Of a DNA stretch of 64,000 nt, positions 1-11,019 are shown one piece after another. The notes beneath the pieces were generated by a model. That model was not told the origin of the DNA and did not search any database. It worked only from the letters and a program-made list of their open reading frames with translations. Source of the stretch: Isochrysis galbana (lineage: Eukaryota > Haptophyta > Isochrysidales > Isochrysidaceae); the NCBI GenBank assembly GCA_018136815.1, contig CM030939.1, positions 2,550,808-2,614,807 of the forward strand, in the 5' to 3' direction. Each line of letters starts with the position of its first letter. The stretch's first letter is position 1. Both the position numbers and the translations under genes were made by a program.

Positions 1-1320
1 GAGAGACTCCGCAGCGACGGCCGGAGCGTGTCTCCGTTGTAACTTCCCACGTAGCGGAGAGTCCGAAGGGGAGCGTCATGTCGCGCGACCACGGCGATCA
101 CTCTGGATACAGATCGCGACGAGATATCTTCACGACAGAGGAAATCTTGCCGTTGAGCGTGAACCTTCTAGACGCTTCTAACGAACGACCCTGAGTAGCA
201 ACCAAGGGGAAGAAACACCAAAGGGGCCAAGGGCTTGCATGTAGCTTGCATCAAGGGGAAAGATTCCCTCACCTAAGGAGCGAACCTAGATTGATCTCCA
301 AGGGGAGATGGCAAATTAAACCTCAAATCTCGAGCGGATAGAGCAACCGACTCGCTCGCCAAAAACCTTGACCGAGAAGAAAGAAGCAAGGACCTACAAG
401 CCAAGGGTAGCGGACCTAGGGAATGTGAGAGGAAATTTCCGAACGCCAACGCGAACGCCAAACGCGGGAAGGCAACGAAACCCTAACCAGGCTAAACAGA
501 ACCTACGAAGAACAGGCCTGGACGACAACGAAAGTGAGCAAGTCCCAAGAAAGAACCGGAACCCAACAAGAAACGACAAGCCTTGCAAGAAGCTAAATAA
601 GCCTTCACAAGGTAACCTGAGAGCCTGAGACAAGCGCGCGGCGAGTGACAGGCAACCTGGCTCCTTTGGGTCAAGATTACCCGAAAGGAGGAAACCTGGA
701 ATCTAGACCTGACAAACAGGCTAGAAGGAAAGAAACGAGAACTCGAATTCTAGATCGCTAGGGACGAACCCTACCAACCTAGATGTACCTGAGCTTCACC
801 GTGTGGCCGCACGGCGAAGGACCTGGAAATAAGAGCCTAGAAATCGCATCATCTAGGATGAATGCGACAAGTTGGGGACGGAGGGGGTGTGGCAGATAAA
901 GGGGGGGGGGGGGGCAAGGGCAAGGGGGGGGGGGGGGAGGTCTCGCCTCCCTCTGGGCTGGGGGGAGCAAGGCCTCTCTGATAAGGTTACCGCGCGTGAT
1001 TAAGTTACGAGTTATGAAGACTCCTAAAACTATTAAATTTTGATCGAAATTTGAAATTTAGGTGCCCGACCCTCAAAGTTTGACAACAAAATTTGGGGGG
1101 TTTAGAAACAAAACTTACGGGCACTTGCCAACATCACTCTAAGGCCCGGATGCTCCGTCATACCGTCATATGACACTGGTTGAGGACCTGAGTATGATAT
1201 CTCATACCTGATATCATATGATACTATGATAGTGTAAGTAAACAACTGGCTATTATAATAGTAGCATAGTAGTAGTGCATAATGCATAATCATAATGTAT
1301 AACTACTCGTCTGCGTCCGG
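1..1320. other. No recognised gene; A-rich flank, poly-G and AT-rich block
   Basis: I see no recognisable protein here. Short open frames at 273-674 are purine-rich low-complexity translations that match no family I know. A G-rich run covers about 901-937 and an AT-rich block rich in ATA/TAT/GTA steps covers about 1180-1310. The AT-rich block borders the 5'-truncated LINE that follows. Confidence 0.5.
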
Positions 1321-1329
1321 CTCCTCAAC

Positions 1330-3328
1330 GACCATATCGAGCTCCCAGGGCAACACAGCACACTCCCAATCTTCCAGCTTGCTGTCTAACAGCAAATTGG
1401 TGTGAGTACGAACCAGCCTGTCCACGGCTGCGTGCCAAATGGATACTCAATTATCTAGACCCCCGACAAGCTAACTGGAAACAAGTCCTCGACGCGTGGT
1501 TCTGTCGAACCAGCCTAGGCAGGGCGGCAGTTTTATCCACGATACCCACGAACAGACTAACAGACGGAATCTTCGGAGCAAGCCGCCTCCCCCCTTTCTG
1601 GAAGAACGCTCTGGAAACCATCCGCACACTCCCCCTCACCCGGCTAAGCCTGAGCGAAGCAGGAGCACTCTCACACCCATCTGGCACAACCCTAACACAC
1701 GCGGCCCCCGAGTACCCCCGCCGTGGGCGGAACTGTGGAGCGCACTGGACTGCAACATGGTACACAATGTCTACTCAGACGGGAACGCCACGCCCTTCAC
1801 AAGGGAAGAATGCGAAAGCTGTTTTCCTAACAACGATACATACACAAAATTCAAAGGTGATTACATCCACAGAGAGAAATTCCTAGACTCGTGGCAATTG
1901 ATAGTCGACCATGCCGACGTCTTAAAATGCTCGATTTTCAGCCCGCCGCCCCCAGCGCGGCAGTCCAGTAACGCCGCGACCCTCGCGGAAGAACAAATAG
2001 AGCCCCCACCAGAAATCCGCATCGACAAAAATGGGGAGTACTACATGCACCACAAAGGAGCATGGTTTGAAGTAGAACTGTCGTATTTGGGCACGCCTAT
2101 AATGGGAGAACGGATACAAGGCACACCATCCGATCTAGACGTGTACCCCCCCCGCCAAGTGGGGAGAGGGATACAAAGGAAACAGGATACTGGAATTTCC
2201 TCTGCCGGAAGAGTACACACTAGACGGAAACACACCACTAGACAAAACGGAAGTGAAGCACTTAACGAAAGCCCTCCAGAAACTCGACGCCAGAACCCAA
2301 ACCCAGAACGGGCCCCAACGATGGAAGGACAGACTCCCGGTCGATGAGAACACGTGGAAGCACTTGGCACGCATATACACCTCCCCAATGATGACGGCGA
2401 GAGACTCATACTTACACTTCCAACACATCACGCACCGAAGAATAGGAACACATAACAGATTCCCCGGAAGAGACCCGACATGCCGACTCTGCAAACAATC
2501 ACACGAATCATCTTCGCACCTAGGGACATGCCCGGCGCTAGACGACATATTCGACATGATACACGAGCTGACAGAATACCATCCAACTCAACACGTTTCG
2601 ACTTCCACCGACCAAGCAGTAGATAGGCTATTCATACTTCCCAACACGCACTCGCCACAATCTAGAGAAATACTATACATCCTAGCATGGAGATACATTC
2701 TAACAGACTTTTACAGAGTACACTTCGACAACACAACATTTGATAGCAAACAAATCAAAAAAAGAATACTAACGAGATACACCACCCTAGTGAAGGCAGC
2801 GCATTTCGGCAACTCCACGGACGCGGCCAGAAGAGCCCAAGCAGACATGGGCCGACAACCAAAAAAACGTATAGACACCAACGACTTCCGCCCTCTTTTC
2901 GACGTAATAGACAACGACACACTAGCACCAAGCCATACCCGAAAGATAGCAACGCAGAAACTGGAGATCGAACACATCCTCGTACAAGACAACAAGGAAC
3001 ATGCGAGCGACCAGGGATAGCGCCCTGGCTACAAGGGAGGAGAGACTCCCTAACGACCCACCCATAGGGGAAAGCCGCAAGGCTGGGCCCCCACAAAGAG
3101 TCGCAACCCAAAGCGCCTCACAGCAACGGCGAACCGAAAGGCCCGCCCCCCCCCTCCCCTGACGCCAGACCCAAAGTAGTGCACATGGGTCGACCCCCCG
3201 AAACCGAACAAAAAGGACCGAGGGGGGGTGCGAAAGGGGAGAGAGGGTGGGGCAAGGGCGATGTCAGGGGCAGCCCCCAAAGCGCGGGGCGGGAGATAGT
3301 AAGGTAGTAGGCATCTTCAAGAATATTT
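1330..3328 (+). mobile_element. 5'-truncated, frameshifted LINE (non-LTR retrotransposon) 3' half
   Basis: The coding part runs through at least three frames: about 1398-1690, then 1496-2347, then 2253-3020. The first stretch reads like the region that follows the reverse transcriptase in LINE ORF2 proteins (the phrase AKWILNYLDPR is typical). The last stretch has a CxxC-H-C zinc knuckle (CRLCKQ...H...C) near 2485-2535, as in the C-terminal domain of LINE ORF2. The ORF ends at 3020. A roughly 300-bp 3' UTR follows, ending in CATCTTCAAGAATATTTTTT near 3310-3328. The reverse transcriptase core is absent and the frame changes show decay. Other copies of parts of this element lie at 11190-11770, 58130-58330 and 58985-59370. 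LINE identity is from motifs I know, not from a search. Confidence 0.72.
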
Positions 3329-4366
3329 TTTTTATTCCTATGCGTAACTGTCGCCCGCGCATGCAGTTCTACGGCGTGTTCAAAGAGGTCCCTTCGCATG
3401 TGCAGAGTTCCCCCCTCCGCAGAACCCCCATCCCCCCGCGTGTAGAACTCCTCCGCAGAGTTCCCCCCTCCGCAGAGTTCCCCCCTCCGCGCCGAGACGG
3501 CTGTTTCCCCTCCGTGTCTGCGCGCAGAACCGCCGTGTTTCCCCTTCAGCGCGCAAAGCGAGGGAAGCAACGTGCGCCCCTCAACGGTGTCCCTCAGTGG
3601 TGTCCCCCACGCGCCACTTAATGCATGCCAGATTAATCATCCATGTTAGCGAGATCAGGTTTGTAATGCGCAAGTCACAGCAATGCTAATCGCGTGCGTC
3701 ATCAAATAGGGGGGCCGAGGGAGAGGTGCTAGCGCACGATTGGTACTCCGAGCCTGGAAGCAATGATGTGCGTCATCACATACAACGCATGCCGGACCAA
3801 TCATCCATGTTAGCGAGGTTGTGCAGAGTTTCCAGAAGGTAAGGCCTCAAGCTCAAGCTCATCCAAGCGTGCCAACAAGGCTGACGACGGTACCATGCGT
3901 CGCGAGAGTCCAGGTCCGGAACGGCAGTGGGTAGGTACAAGGAAGAGGAACGCGCAAATTGTACTCCTGCATGTCCACGTGTAACACTCGGGCATTTCGG
4001 TGGCAATACTTTGCGGACATGCTCATACCTATAGCTAACGCGCGTACTGTGCTCTCCATGTCTACGTACACCACTCAGATTTCTATGGTAATACTGTGCC
4101 AACATGCTTGTGCCACAGCTGCAGAGCCGAGCAAAGACTTCTGTAGTCATCGCAAAGACTGATGCGCACTGCAGACTCTACACTTCTCCAGCTCTGTGGG
4201 TGCTGCATACCACGAGAGGAGAAAGTGCAATTGAGGTCCATCCCTTATTTGTTGCTGTGCGGTTCCAGGATCCTCGAAAGCGATCCTGCGGTTAAATCTG
4301 CACCATGACCGACACCCTCTCGGTCATTGACGCGTAGCATGCATGCCCCAGTTGCAATCCTTGGAC
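3329..4366. repeat. Intergenic: CCGCAGAGTTC minisatellite and diverged direct repeats
   Basis: Near 3400-3490 a unit of about 17 bp (core CCGCAGAGTTCCCCCCT) is repeated three or four times. A sequence of about 33 bp (core ATCATCCATGTTAGCGAG) occurs at 3622-3656 and again at 3785-3817. Between 3965 and 4115 a diverged unit of about 100 bp, with the shared phrase CAATACTNTGC, occurs twice in tandem. Open frames in this stretch look like noise. The 3' flank of the DHHC gene lies at its right edge. Confidence 0.6.
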
Positions 4367-5860
4367 TCATAGTTGGCTAGATGAAATAACAGGGACAGTA
4401 CTCGATGGGAAAGTAGCGATGCCTATTTGCACCATCTCGCGAGGGGCCAACTCGGACGGTTGCACCGCACAAGGTTCACACAATCGCTGGAAGGTGGTCT
4501 CCTGCTTGAAAGAGCGCTTGCCCTTGAGGTGTTCCTTCGTGGTCATGCCTGCAAGGGTAGTTGTCAAAGAGGGTTAGCGCAAGGTCTGTGCTCGGTGAGT
4601 GCGCACACAAGCTAGAGTGAGAAATGATGGACTTTCACGTGTCCTGCCGTAGAGAGGGGGAGACTTCTGAGCAGCGTGCGGGTGAACTGGGCAGCACACC
4701 GGAGCATATGAGCGACATGTGGTACGTAGTGAAGGAGAAGAGGAGCGCTGCCATGACAAGGCAGAACATGAGGGCGAGGGTGTTTAGCACTTCACGAAGA
4801 CCTGCCGTGTTCGGGTCAACGTTCCCCAAGTGCTTCACATGTGTTGGCAGTAATATCCCCGAAACCAGAACCACCGCGAGCGAGGCACAAGTCGAGCAGA
4901 GGAACATGACGAAGGGCCCATAGTTGCGTCGTCCTGAGACAAGTCATTGGGAATTAGTCGGCTCAGCGATGCTCAATTTTGCAGGCAGACCTCGCCACAC
5001 ATAACTTTCCCATATGCCTGGCGCAGACGCACGTGCGCACGAGTTGGAAGCGCACAGCACAGCAAGTCAGCACTGCGTTGCCCGTCGCGGCAATGCCCCA
5101 TGCCGAGGTCGGGCATGCAATCGGTATGGCGCTCGGCCCCACAGCTCACCTATGCAGTTTCGTGTGAACGGGCAATGGTGGTCGAAGTCTCGCACGCAGT
5201 TGTCGCAATCTGAGCAGTGGCTAGCCCGTGGCGGCCGATAAATGTTGCAGGTGGTACACCACGTCTCGTAGTGCACCGCCCCCGACAGAGGGTCGATGAC
5301 CTGCCGCGTTCCTGGCGGGGGCTTCTCAGGCCGTGGCCCCCGAGGGATGATGCCAGGGTCCGTGAAGGATGTGACCACAAACCAGAAAATGGCAGACGCG
5401 AAGCAGAAGCAACAAGTAAACGCATACGCCTGGTGAGGGATGGGGATGCGACACGTGATTGATGCGCGTGGGACGACTGGGCAGCGCATGATGGGCGGAG
5501 AATATGCAGCACGCCCACCGGTGGGAGCTCTTCCGGGTTCCACAGGACATCTCCCCATACAAAGAAGAAGATGGCCATTGGCGATAGCAGTGAGCCCCAT
5601 GCGCACGAGTTGGGCCCAATGTCCTCAATCGGGCCGGTCATTAGGTGGCCCCAGCAGCAGAAGACGTTTTTGGTCGGCCACACCTCGTACGCACGCACAA
5701 CTGCGCCTGGCACGGCCGAGCGTGCCCTTGCGCCCGCGGCTGCGACCGCATCGGCCGCTGCGGCCGCCACCTCACGCCGGCTGGGCAGGCTGGACACGTG
5801 GGCTTGGGAGCGTGCGCGGCGTATGTAGTCCTGCGGCGGCGGAGGCAGCGTGGGCGGCAT
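4367..5860 (-). CDS. DHHC-type protein S-palmitoyltransferase, four exons
   Basis: Membrane enzyme expected to attach palmitate to cysteines of target proteins. Inferred exons on the minus strand are 5860-5519, 5429-5150, 4933-4700 and 4548-4367, all with GT-AG introns, giving 345 residues. The cysteine-rich domain (CTTC, HCSDCDNC) leads to DHHC at about residues 197-200, followed by NCIGRRNYGPF across the exon 2/3 junction, which is the family signature. Hydrophobic segments lie at about 88-105, 115-134, 213-235 and 250-275, the usual four-membrane layout. The C-terminal TTKEHLKGK resembles the conserved TTxE motif. The ATG at 5860 follows a CT-rich leader on the coding strand. The N-terminal 60 residues are Ala-rich and poorly conserved-looking. 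The target proteins and the organelle are unknown. Confidence 0.88.
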
Positions 5861-6757
5861 CCACGAAAGGGAGGGGGGGGGGGAGAGGAGCGGAGAGGAG
5901 GCGGGAGGAGGGGGGGGGAGGAGGAGAAAGCGGGCGAGGAGAGAAGAGAGAAAAGAAAAGGAAAAGGGAGGATCCGCCCACTCGTAGAAATCCCTCTTCG
6001 ACTCTCTCTTTTCTTGCCTGTGTCCTCTAAAATAATCGTCTCTGCTCCCGCTGAGCGCTCTCCTTTCGCATCAAGTCGACCAAACTCTCTGTGAGGAGGC
6101 CTTCTTCCTTCTCTTTGCTCTACAGAGCCCAAGAAGGACGGCTCCGGCGTCCGCCCGCCCTCGTTGTACGCCGCGCGCCCTCTCTCTCTCTCTCCCTCTC
6201 TCCTCTCTCTCTCTCCTCTCCCCCCCCCCCCCCCCCCCCCCACCCCACCCCCACCCCTTTCCCCCCGTACACCGTCTCCTCTGGGGGGGCGGCGGTGGGG
6301 TCGCATCAGCCAAGGAGAGAAAAGAAGGAGGAAGAAAGGGGGAGGGGGCTTTTCTTCTCTCTACTCTACTCTAGGGTAAATCCACAAATCTACACCTGAA
6401 CAAGAACAGAATTCCTTTCAGATCTTAGAGTTTGTAGGGTTAGTACGTTAGTACCCCTCGTTGCCAAAATTCTGTAAAGTCTGGCGTTCCGCTCTCTTCC
6501 CCGCCCCTCCGGGACTCTCAGCCCCTCCTGGCGAGGGCGATCTCGCCCTCCCGTCCCCTCCGCTCCGCTTCATCTCGACACGTTGTGCAAACCCCGCGAT
6601 ATTGGATAAATCGTGCTGTTTAAGGAAATGCCGCGAGCTTGTCGCCCGAACGCGATTCCAGCGGAGAGCCCTCGTGTATACTGTATTGATATTGAGTCAT
6701 ATCTTATATATATTGAAAAGACGAAGGGCAGAGTTTCCCGCCTTTATTTGTCAAGAC
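5861..6757. other. Low-complexity intergenic region (CT/GA tracts, poly-C)
   Basis: This stretch holds the CT-rich leader of the DHHC gene (GA-rich on the plus strand, 5870-5960). A TC-repeat block at about 6180-6220 runs into 22 consecutive C (6220-6241). Overlapping Pro/Ser/Arg-rich open frames on both strands come from this composition and I do not accept them as genes. Confidence 0.6.
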
Positions 6758-7808
6758 ATGTCGGAAGCTCCGCCCTTGGAGGCAGCTCAAGAGGCGACCA
6801 CACCCGACCACACAGCCACAGACACGTACGCACCACTAAGCAAGAAGGAGCAAGCATCGCGGGAGGCCGCCATATCCGTGCTCACGGGACGATTCAGCTC
6901 GGTAAGACAGGCCCTGCAACAGTCAACGCTCTCCCGATGAAGGCGAAGCCACCAGCGCCGCTCCAACTGCCTGACCGAGGTGCGGCTTGCCGTGCTTCTT
7001 TTTACACTCGCCACAGAGGCCGTTCCACTCGCATAGCTGACCTTTTGCGTGCACCGTCATGGTCTCATGGTCGCGGAAGGCGTAAAACACATACGGAGCC
7101 TTGGGTGCGGTCCTCCTTCTCTCCTCCAACAGCGACCTCACTCCTCACCATGGGCAAGTACTTTGTCTTCTTGCTCGCCAAGCGACTCGGTCACCGCGTC
7201 CCCGCACCTACGAGGAGATCAGGAGATCCGGAGCCCAGCCCTCAAGTTCTGCGAACACATGGAGGAGGGCATGAGCGGTGCCATCCTGGCGATGCTGCTC
7301 GCTGCTCGTCACCGCCTCCGGTATGGGCCGGCCGTGGATGTGGAGACTTCCGCGTGGATTTGGCCAAGGAACGCTACCCGTCGATCTGGGCACTCATCGA
7401 GCCATAGCCATGGGCCGTTGGTGCGCAAGGCAAAGCTCATGCTCGTCGGCGACTACTCTGACGAGTACGACAAGATCCCAGAGACCAAATACATTGGAGA
7501 CGAGGCGGCCGTCGCGTACCTCTGACCTCTGCATGGAATACATCACGGCGGTCGCGTACGATGAAACGAGTCCCGTGGTGCAAGTGCGCCGGGCAGCTGG
7601 CAAACTCTGGATGCAAGACCAGAAGGCCGTCCTCTCACGCATCACGGACCTCGTCACCCAGGATCAGCCAAGGGACCTGGTCGCCTGCCAGCAGAACGAC
7701 ATTGACACCATCCACAGGATCGAGGACGAGGAGACGAGGAGACGAGGAGCAGATGGATCGAGCAGAAAAAGAGAAAAAGACGAGAAGAAGATGAAGATTC
7801 AGATTTAA
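6758..7808 (+). pseudogene. Fragmentary hypothetical gene, multi-exon or decayed
   Basis: Several short stretches read like protein but lie in different frames. The first is an ATG-started segment at 6758-6901 (MSEAPPLEAAQEA...) followed by a good donor (GTAAGA). Others are a helical stretch at about 7245-7345 (KFCEHMEEGMSGAILAML), one at 7330-7410 (DFRVDLAKERYPSIW), one at 7430-7525 (KLMLVGDYSDEYDKIPETKY) and one at 7525-7808 ending in a Lys/Glu-rich tail. I could not join them with convincing splice sites. It may be a gene with several introns or a decaying one. I recognise no family. Confidence 0.3.
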
Positions 7809-7933
7809 AAGGCTGCCTTACCTGCCTGGCGGGTTTATGAAAATTGCTTTCTGAAAGCGCGCGGCGCGATGTGTACACCGTAGATATTAAAAGTCAGCAA
7901 TGGGTCTGTGGACATTGTTGTATAAATGACTAT

Positions 7934-8046
7934 CAAAGCTCCCCTCGCGGCTCAGTGGGTTGGAAGTCCGCATCCCGTGTACACCGCTGAAGGTCTTTGG
8001 ATCGAATGTCACCTCTACCACAAGTACACTTTAATCTTCATGTTTT
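7934..8046 (+). repeat. tRNA-derived SINE with 16-bp target-site duplication
   Basis: The 113-bp insert is flanked by identical 16-bp direct repeats TTGTATAAATGACTAT at 7918-7933 and 8047-8062. Its head resembles a tRNA gene. GGCTCAGTGGGTTGGAAG matches an RNA polymerase III A box and GGATCGAATGTC resembles a B box, at tRNA-like spacing. The tail TAATCTTCATGTTTTTT matches the ends of the LINE 3' UTRs in this window (for example AATCTTCAGAT followed by T at 11754). This fits a SINE mobilised by that LINE through a shared 3' end. The clean duplication implies a fairly recent insertion. Confidence 0.72.
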
Positions 8047-8407
8047 TTGTATAAATGACTATGGACATTTGATGGCTCCATTCGATTGATGTCCCATAAA
8101 ATTGACGGAACGATGCCTCAGCGAGCTGACTAGGTATTCTCTATACTTTAACTAACTTACCAAACCCTGTGGGAGCCTTGGGCGCCGGGTGCTCTGGTGG
8201 TCCCGAACGAACCGAGGCGGCGAGCAACAGCGGCGGGCCGGCCCGATCGCGCGAGACGCCACTCTCCCTCCTTCCTTCCCCGCGTCCCTGCTTCTCTCTC
8301 ACGTTCTCAAGTTCTATCGCTCCGCCAGTTCCTCGCTCCTTCGCTCCCCCTCTCCCTCGCTCGCTCCCTCGCTCTCTCGCTCAGCGGTTCGTGAGAGCAC
8401 GCAAGCC

Positions 8408-9233
8408 ATGTCATCCGAGACGTTCGATGAGAATGGACAGTTCCTCGGCGCCGCCAGCTACCCGCTTGCCACCTTACCCTACTTCGAGTACAACTTTAAG
8501 GGCACGATGAACCAGCGCGACACGCGCTTCTACGTCAAGCCACTTCTGATCGAGCACCTGAAGGCGAACCACGCGCAGCTGACAGTGCTAGACATGGAGA
8601 ACAGGATGCTCAGCGACACTGAGGTGAGGGGCGCTCGTGTGCGCCGCATCCGTCGCGCCGTTCCGGCTGAGCATTGCCCTGTCCCCACAGGCGCTGCCGG
8701 TGATCAAGGCGTTGAGAGGCAACACAACAGTGACCGAGCTCAGGCTTGGGCGCAATTCTATGGATCTTGCCCTGCTCGAGCTCAGCGAGATACTCAAGAC
8801 GAACAAGACCATCAAAAAGGCGCGCCGCCAAGCCTCGCGCTGAGATAGTGCTGTGCCAGGTACTTGAGCTCTATTGCCAGCTGACAGACAAGGCTGCGGC
8901 CCTGGAAATATATAGGTGGACGTGCGCCAGAACGATATCAATGAGACTGCTGCTTCCGGTTTTGCGGAGATGCTGATGTGCAACGCCGCCCTCGAGGAGC
9001 TAAATATGAACAGCAACAACGTGGGCAAATCGGCCAAGCACTTTGCAATCTCACTCCCCCTGAACAAAACGTTGAAGAAGCTATATCTTGAGGACTGTTG
9101 GATCGAAGACGCGGAGGCCGAGGAGCTGCTGGAGGCCCTGCGTAAGAATGTCAGTGTGACTGAATTCCGCGGCGCGAACAACCGATGCAACAAAAAAGAA
9201 GTGCGGAAGCAGTTGCGATCCTGGGCAAGGTGA
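8408..9233 (+). CDS. Small leucine-rich-repeat (RNI-like) protein, three exons
   Basis: The inferred exons 8408-8623, 8691-8819 and 8916-9233 give 220 residues. The first intron (8624-8690) is GT-AG. The second (8820-8915) appears to start with GC (AAAAAG then GCGCGC) and end in TATAG. A GT donor within reach would run past an in-frame stop. The protein shows repeated LRR-type units of the ribonuclease-inhibitor class, such as VTELRLGRNSMD, LEELNMNSNNVG and LKKLYLEDCWIED, each about 28-30 residues. Such folds bind protein partners, and no catalytic domain is visible. The ATG at 8408 follows a CT-rich leader. The partner and compartment are unknown. Confidence 0.78.
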
Positions 9234-9985
9234 GGGGATTTACGCAGCAAACATGAGCATCAAACTTTCGTAGAGCTCAACAGCTCAGCGAATGCGAGTA
9301 GGCGACGACACCATGGAGTCACCATGATGCCCACTCTGTGTGAGAGCGTGGGGGCATTAGAAATTCTTTACTTATCTGAGGCGTGGTGCTCGTGTCCACA
9401 GAATCGCGAGGGTGTCGTCCCTAGGCTGGAGTTTTTCCCTTGCCCCTGCGCTGCCTTAATGCGTGCCTACGCTTACACCCTCGTCCATCAACTAACTTAA
9501 TTGTAGTCGTTGGTTGCGATGGGGGGGAAACATTTGAAGATTTGCTCCGTATTTCTGCTCGCGCTCGGGGCTAAACACCTAAACACCTACTACGGGCTAG
9601 GTATTATCGCCCTGGCACCATCGCGGTGACCAGGGCGGCCGAGAGGAGGGAGAGCGACGCCATCGCTCGCGCTCTCTCCAAATCAGAACCGGATAAAATT
9701 CCTCTTACAATTACAATTCCCGCTCACACCACTGTCGACTGTCGAACGCGCACTCACAGTAGCACACGTAGCAGAACTAACATAAACAGGACGCGCGTGG
9801 GGTGGGGGTGAGCAGGAGAGGAAAGAGATAAAGAAGAGAGGGGGCCCGTCGCCTCTTCTCACGTGAAGAGAAGCCCCACTAGACTTAGGAAATAAAAAAG
9901 AGGACAGGAGAAGAGGACGGGAGGGAGGCAAGAGACCATCGGTGATACCCCCTGTCGAATGCGGTGGCGCGAAACACCGGTGAGA
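9234..9985. other. Intergenic, probable flank of the Copia remnant
   Basis: No gene is supported. At about 9690-9990 the minus strand continues downstream of the Copia RNase H fragment and may be its 3' LTR or UTR, but I cannot place boundaries. Most of the rest is unremarkable unique-looking DNA. Confidence 0.4.
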
Positions 9986-10200
9986 CCGCCGACGGGTCAC
10001 CCGTGGCCATCTTGTCCGAGCCCCAGCAAAAATGGTGGGCTGACCTCCGACGCACTCTCGCTGGAGCGCGGCGAAGGTCGGCCTGTCCCAGCGGGTCGGT
10101 CGCCATCGCTCCGCTCCCACATCTCGGATTGCGCGGGGGAGAGGTAGGGGAAAACTTCCCCCTGTCCCGCGAAAAAAATATTCTGACCCCATGATGCAGC
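9986..10200 (-). repeat. Dispersed repeat, copy A (pair with 50318-50570)
   Basis: Read on the minus strand, this segment and 50318-50570 on the plus strand share a leader with a long A run and a phrase like GAAGATTTCCCC. Both then have GCGATGGCGACCGACCCGC and a coding-like start ending near CTCCAGCGAGAG. In this copy the frame is broken. It lies just downstream of the Copia pol fragment, so it may be part of that element or a separate insertion. Confidence 0.6.
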
Positions 10201-10204
10201 GATT

Positions 10205-10725
10205 TTTTTTTCACCCAGGCTCCCTCACCTCTAGCAACCAGGTCGCGCAGAAAAGCAAAGCGCGAAGAATGTGTTTTGTTTTCTTGAACGCAACGGGGTC
10301 GAACGCCATATCAACGGCGGACTTGGAATCGGAGTAGACAATCGAGGGTGCATTTTGCGCTACGCCTAGATCAGTGAGCAACTCGCGGATGAATATGAGA
10401 TCTTTCGCCGTGAGCATGAGCATGGCTCCGAAATATTCGGCCTCAGCGCGCGCTAGACAGGGATACCGAGCGCTGCATCTTGGAGAACCATTGGATGGGA
10501 CAACCGAGGTAGAAGAAGAAAGCGCCAATGCAAGAGTGTTTCGTCTCCCAATTGGAGTCAACAAACGTTACGAAGGACATGTTGGGATTGGGAGAGAAGT
10601 GGAGGGCGCAATGCTTGGACCCTCGCAGATATCAGATATATCAAGCAGCGTATAGCCGCTTGGAAATGCGCCTGACCCGGGTTGGTCACGAAGCGCGACA
10701 GCTGAGACGCGGCATAGACCTGGGG
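10205..10725 (-). mobile_element. Ty1/Copia pol remnant (RNase H end), frameshifted
   Basis: The minus strand encodes the C-terminal RNase H region of a Copia polyprotein. AEAEYFGAMLML near 10430-10460 corresponds to the family phrase for the SxAEAEY motif, and YSDSKSAVDMA near 10310-10340 to the DSxxA motif. KTKHI follows, and the reading stops near 10211. Upstream, QLSRFVTNPGQAHFQAA (about 10665-10715) is the linker typical of Copia elements. At least two frame changes between 10450 and 10665 show it is broken. Confidence 0.75.
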
Positions 10726-10900
10726 GGATCACAACATCTACGGCATCCTCGTCACCTTCGGCGGCGGAGCAATTCTCCACCAGACAAAGAAGTTAGCCCT
10801 CGCCGTCGACTCGTCGATGGAAGCTGAAGCCGTTGTTGTTCTCAGGATCGTTGTCCGTCGTTGTTCGCTGCGTCGCTGCACTCTAGCAGCCTAGGCCCCC
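10726..10900 (+). mobile_element. Second Copia RNase H fragment, opposite orientation
   Basis: On the plus strand a short open stretch reads YGILVTFGGGAILHQTKK and then SSMEAEAVV. This is the Copia RNase H pattern (GG.A..W.SKKQ..VALS..EAEY) with substitutions. It abuts the minus-strand Copia fragment almost directly near 10725, so the two RNase H pieces are inverted relative to each other. It is only a remnant. Confidence 0.6.
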
Positions 10901-11019
10901 TCCCTGAGGGAAAGATTCTTTGTAGGTCTAATAATCTCTTACTATCCAACACACTAGGGCCGCTAGGAGCGCCTCGCCGCCCCATCGCCCTTCGCCCTTC
11001 GTTCACCGTTCGTCACAAG

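Noticed and set aside
3776..4150. 124-codon minus-strand frame
   Set aside because: It covers a diverged tandem repeat and three overlapping frames are equally open; no family motif.
5440..6399. Pro/Arg/Ser-rich frames on both strands
   Set aside because: They translate CT/GA tracts and overlap the well-supported DHHC exons.
7934..8010. Functional tRNA gene
   Set aside because: A/B-box-like elements are present, but stems do not pair well and the unit ends in a LINE-type tail between target duplications, so it is a SINE.
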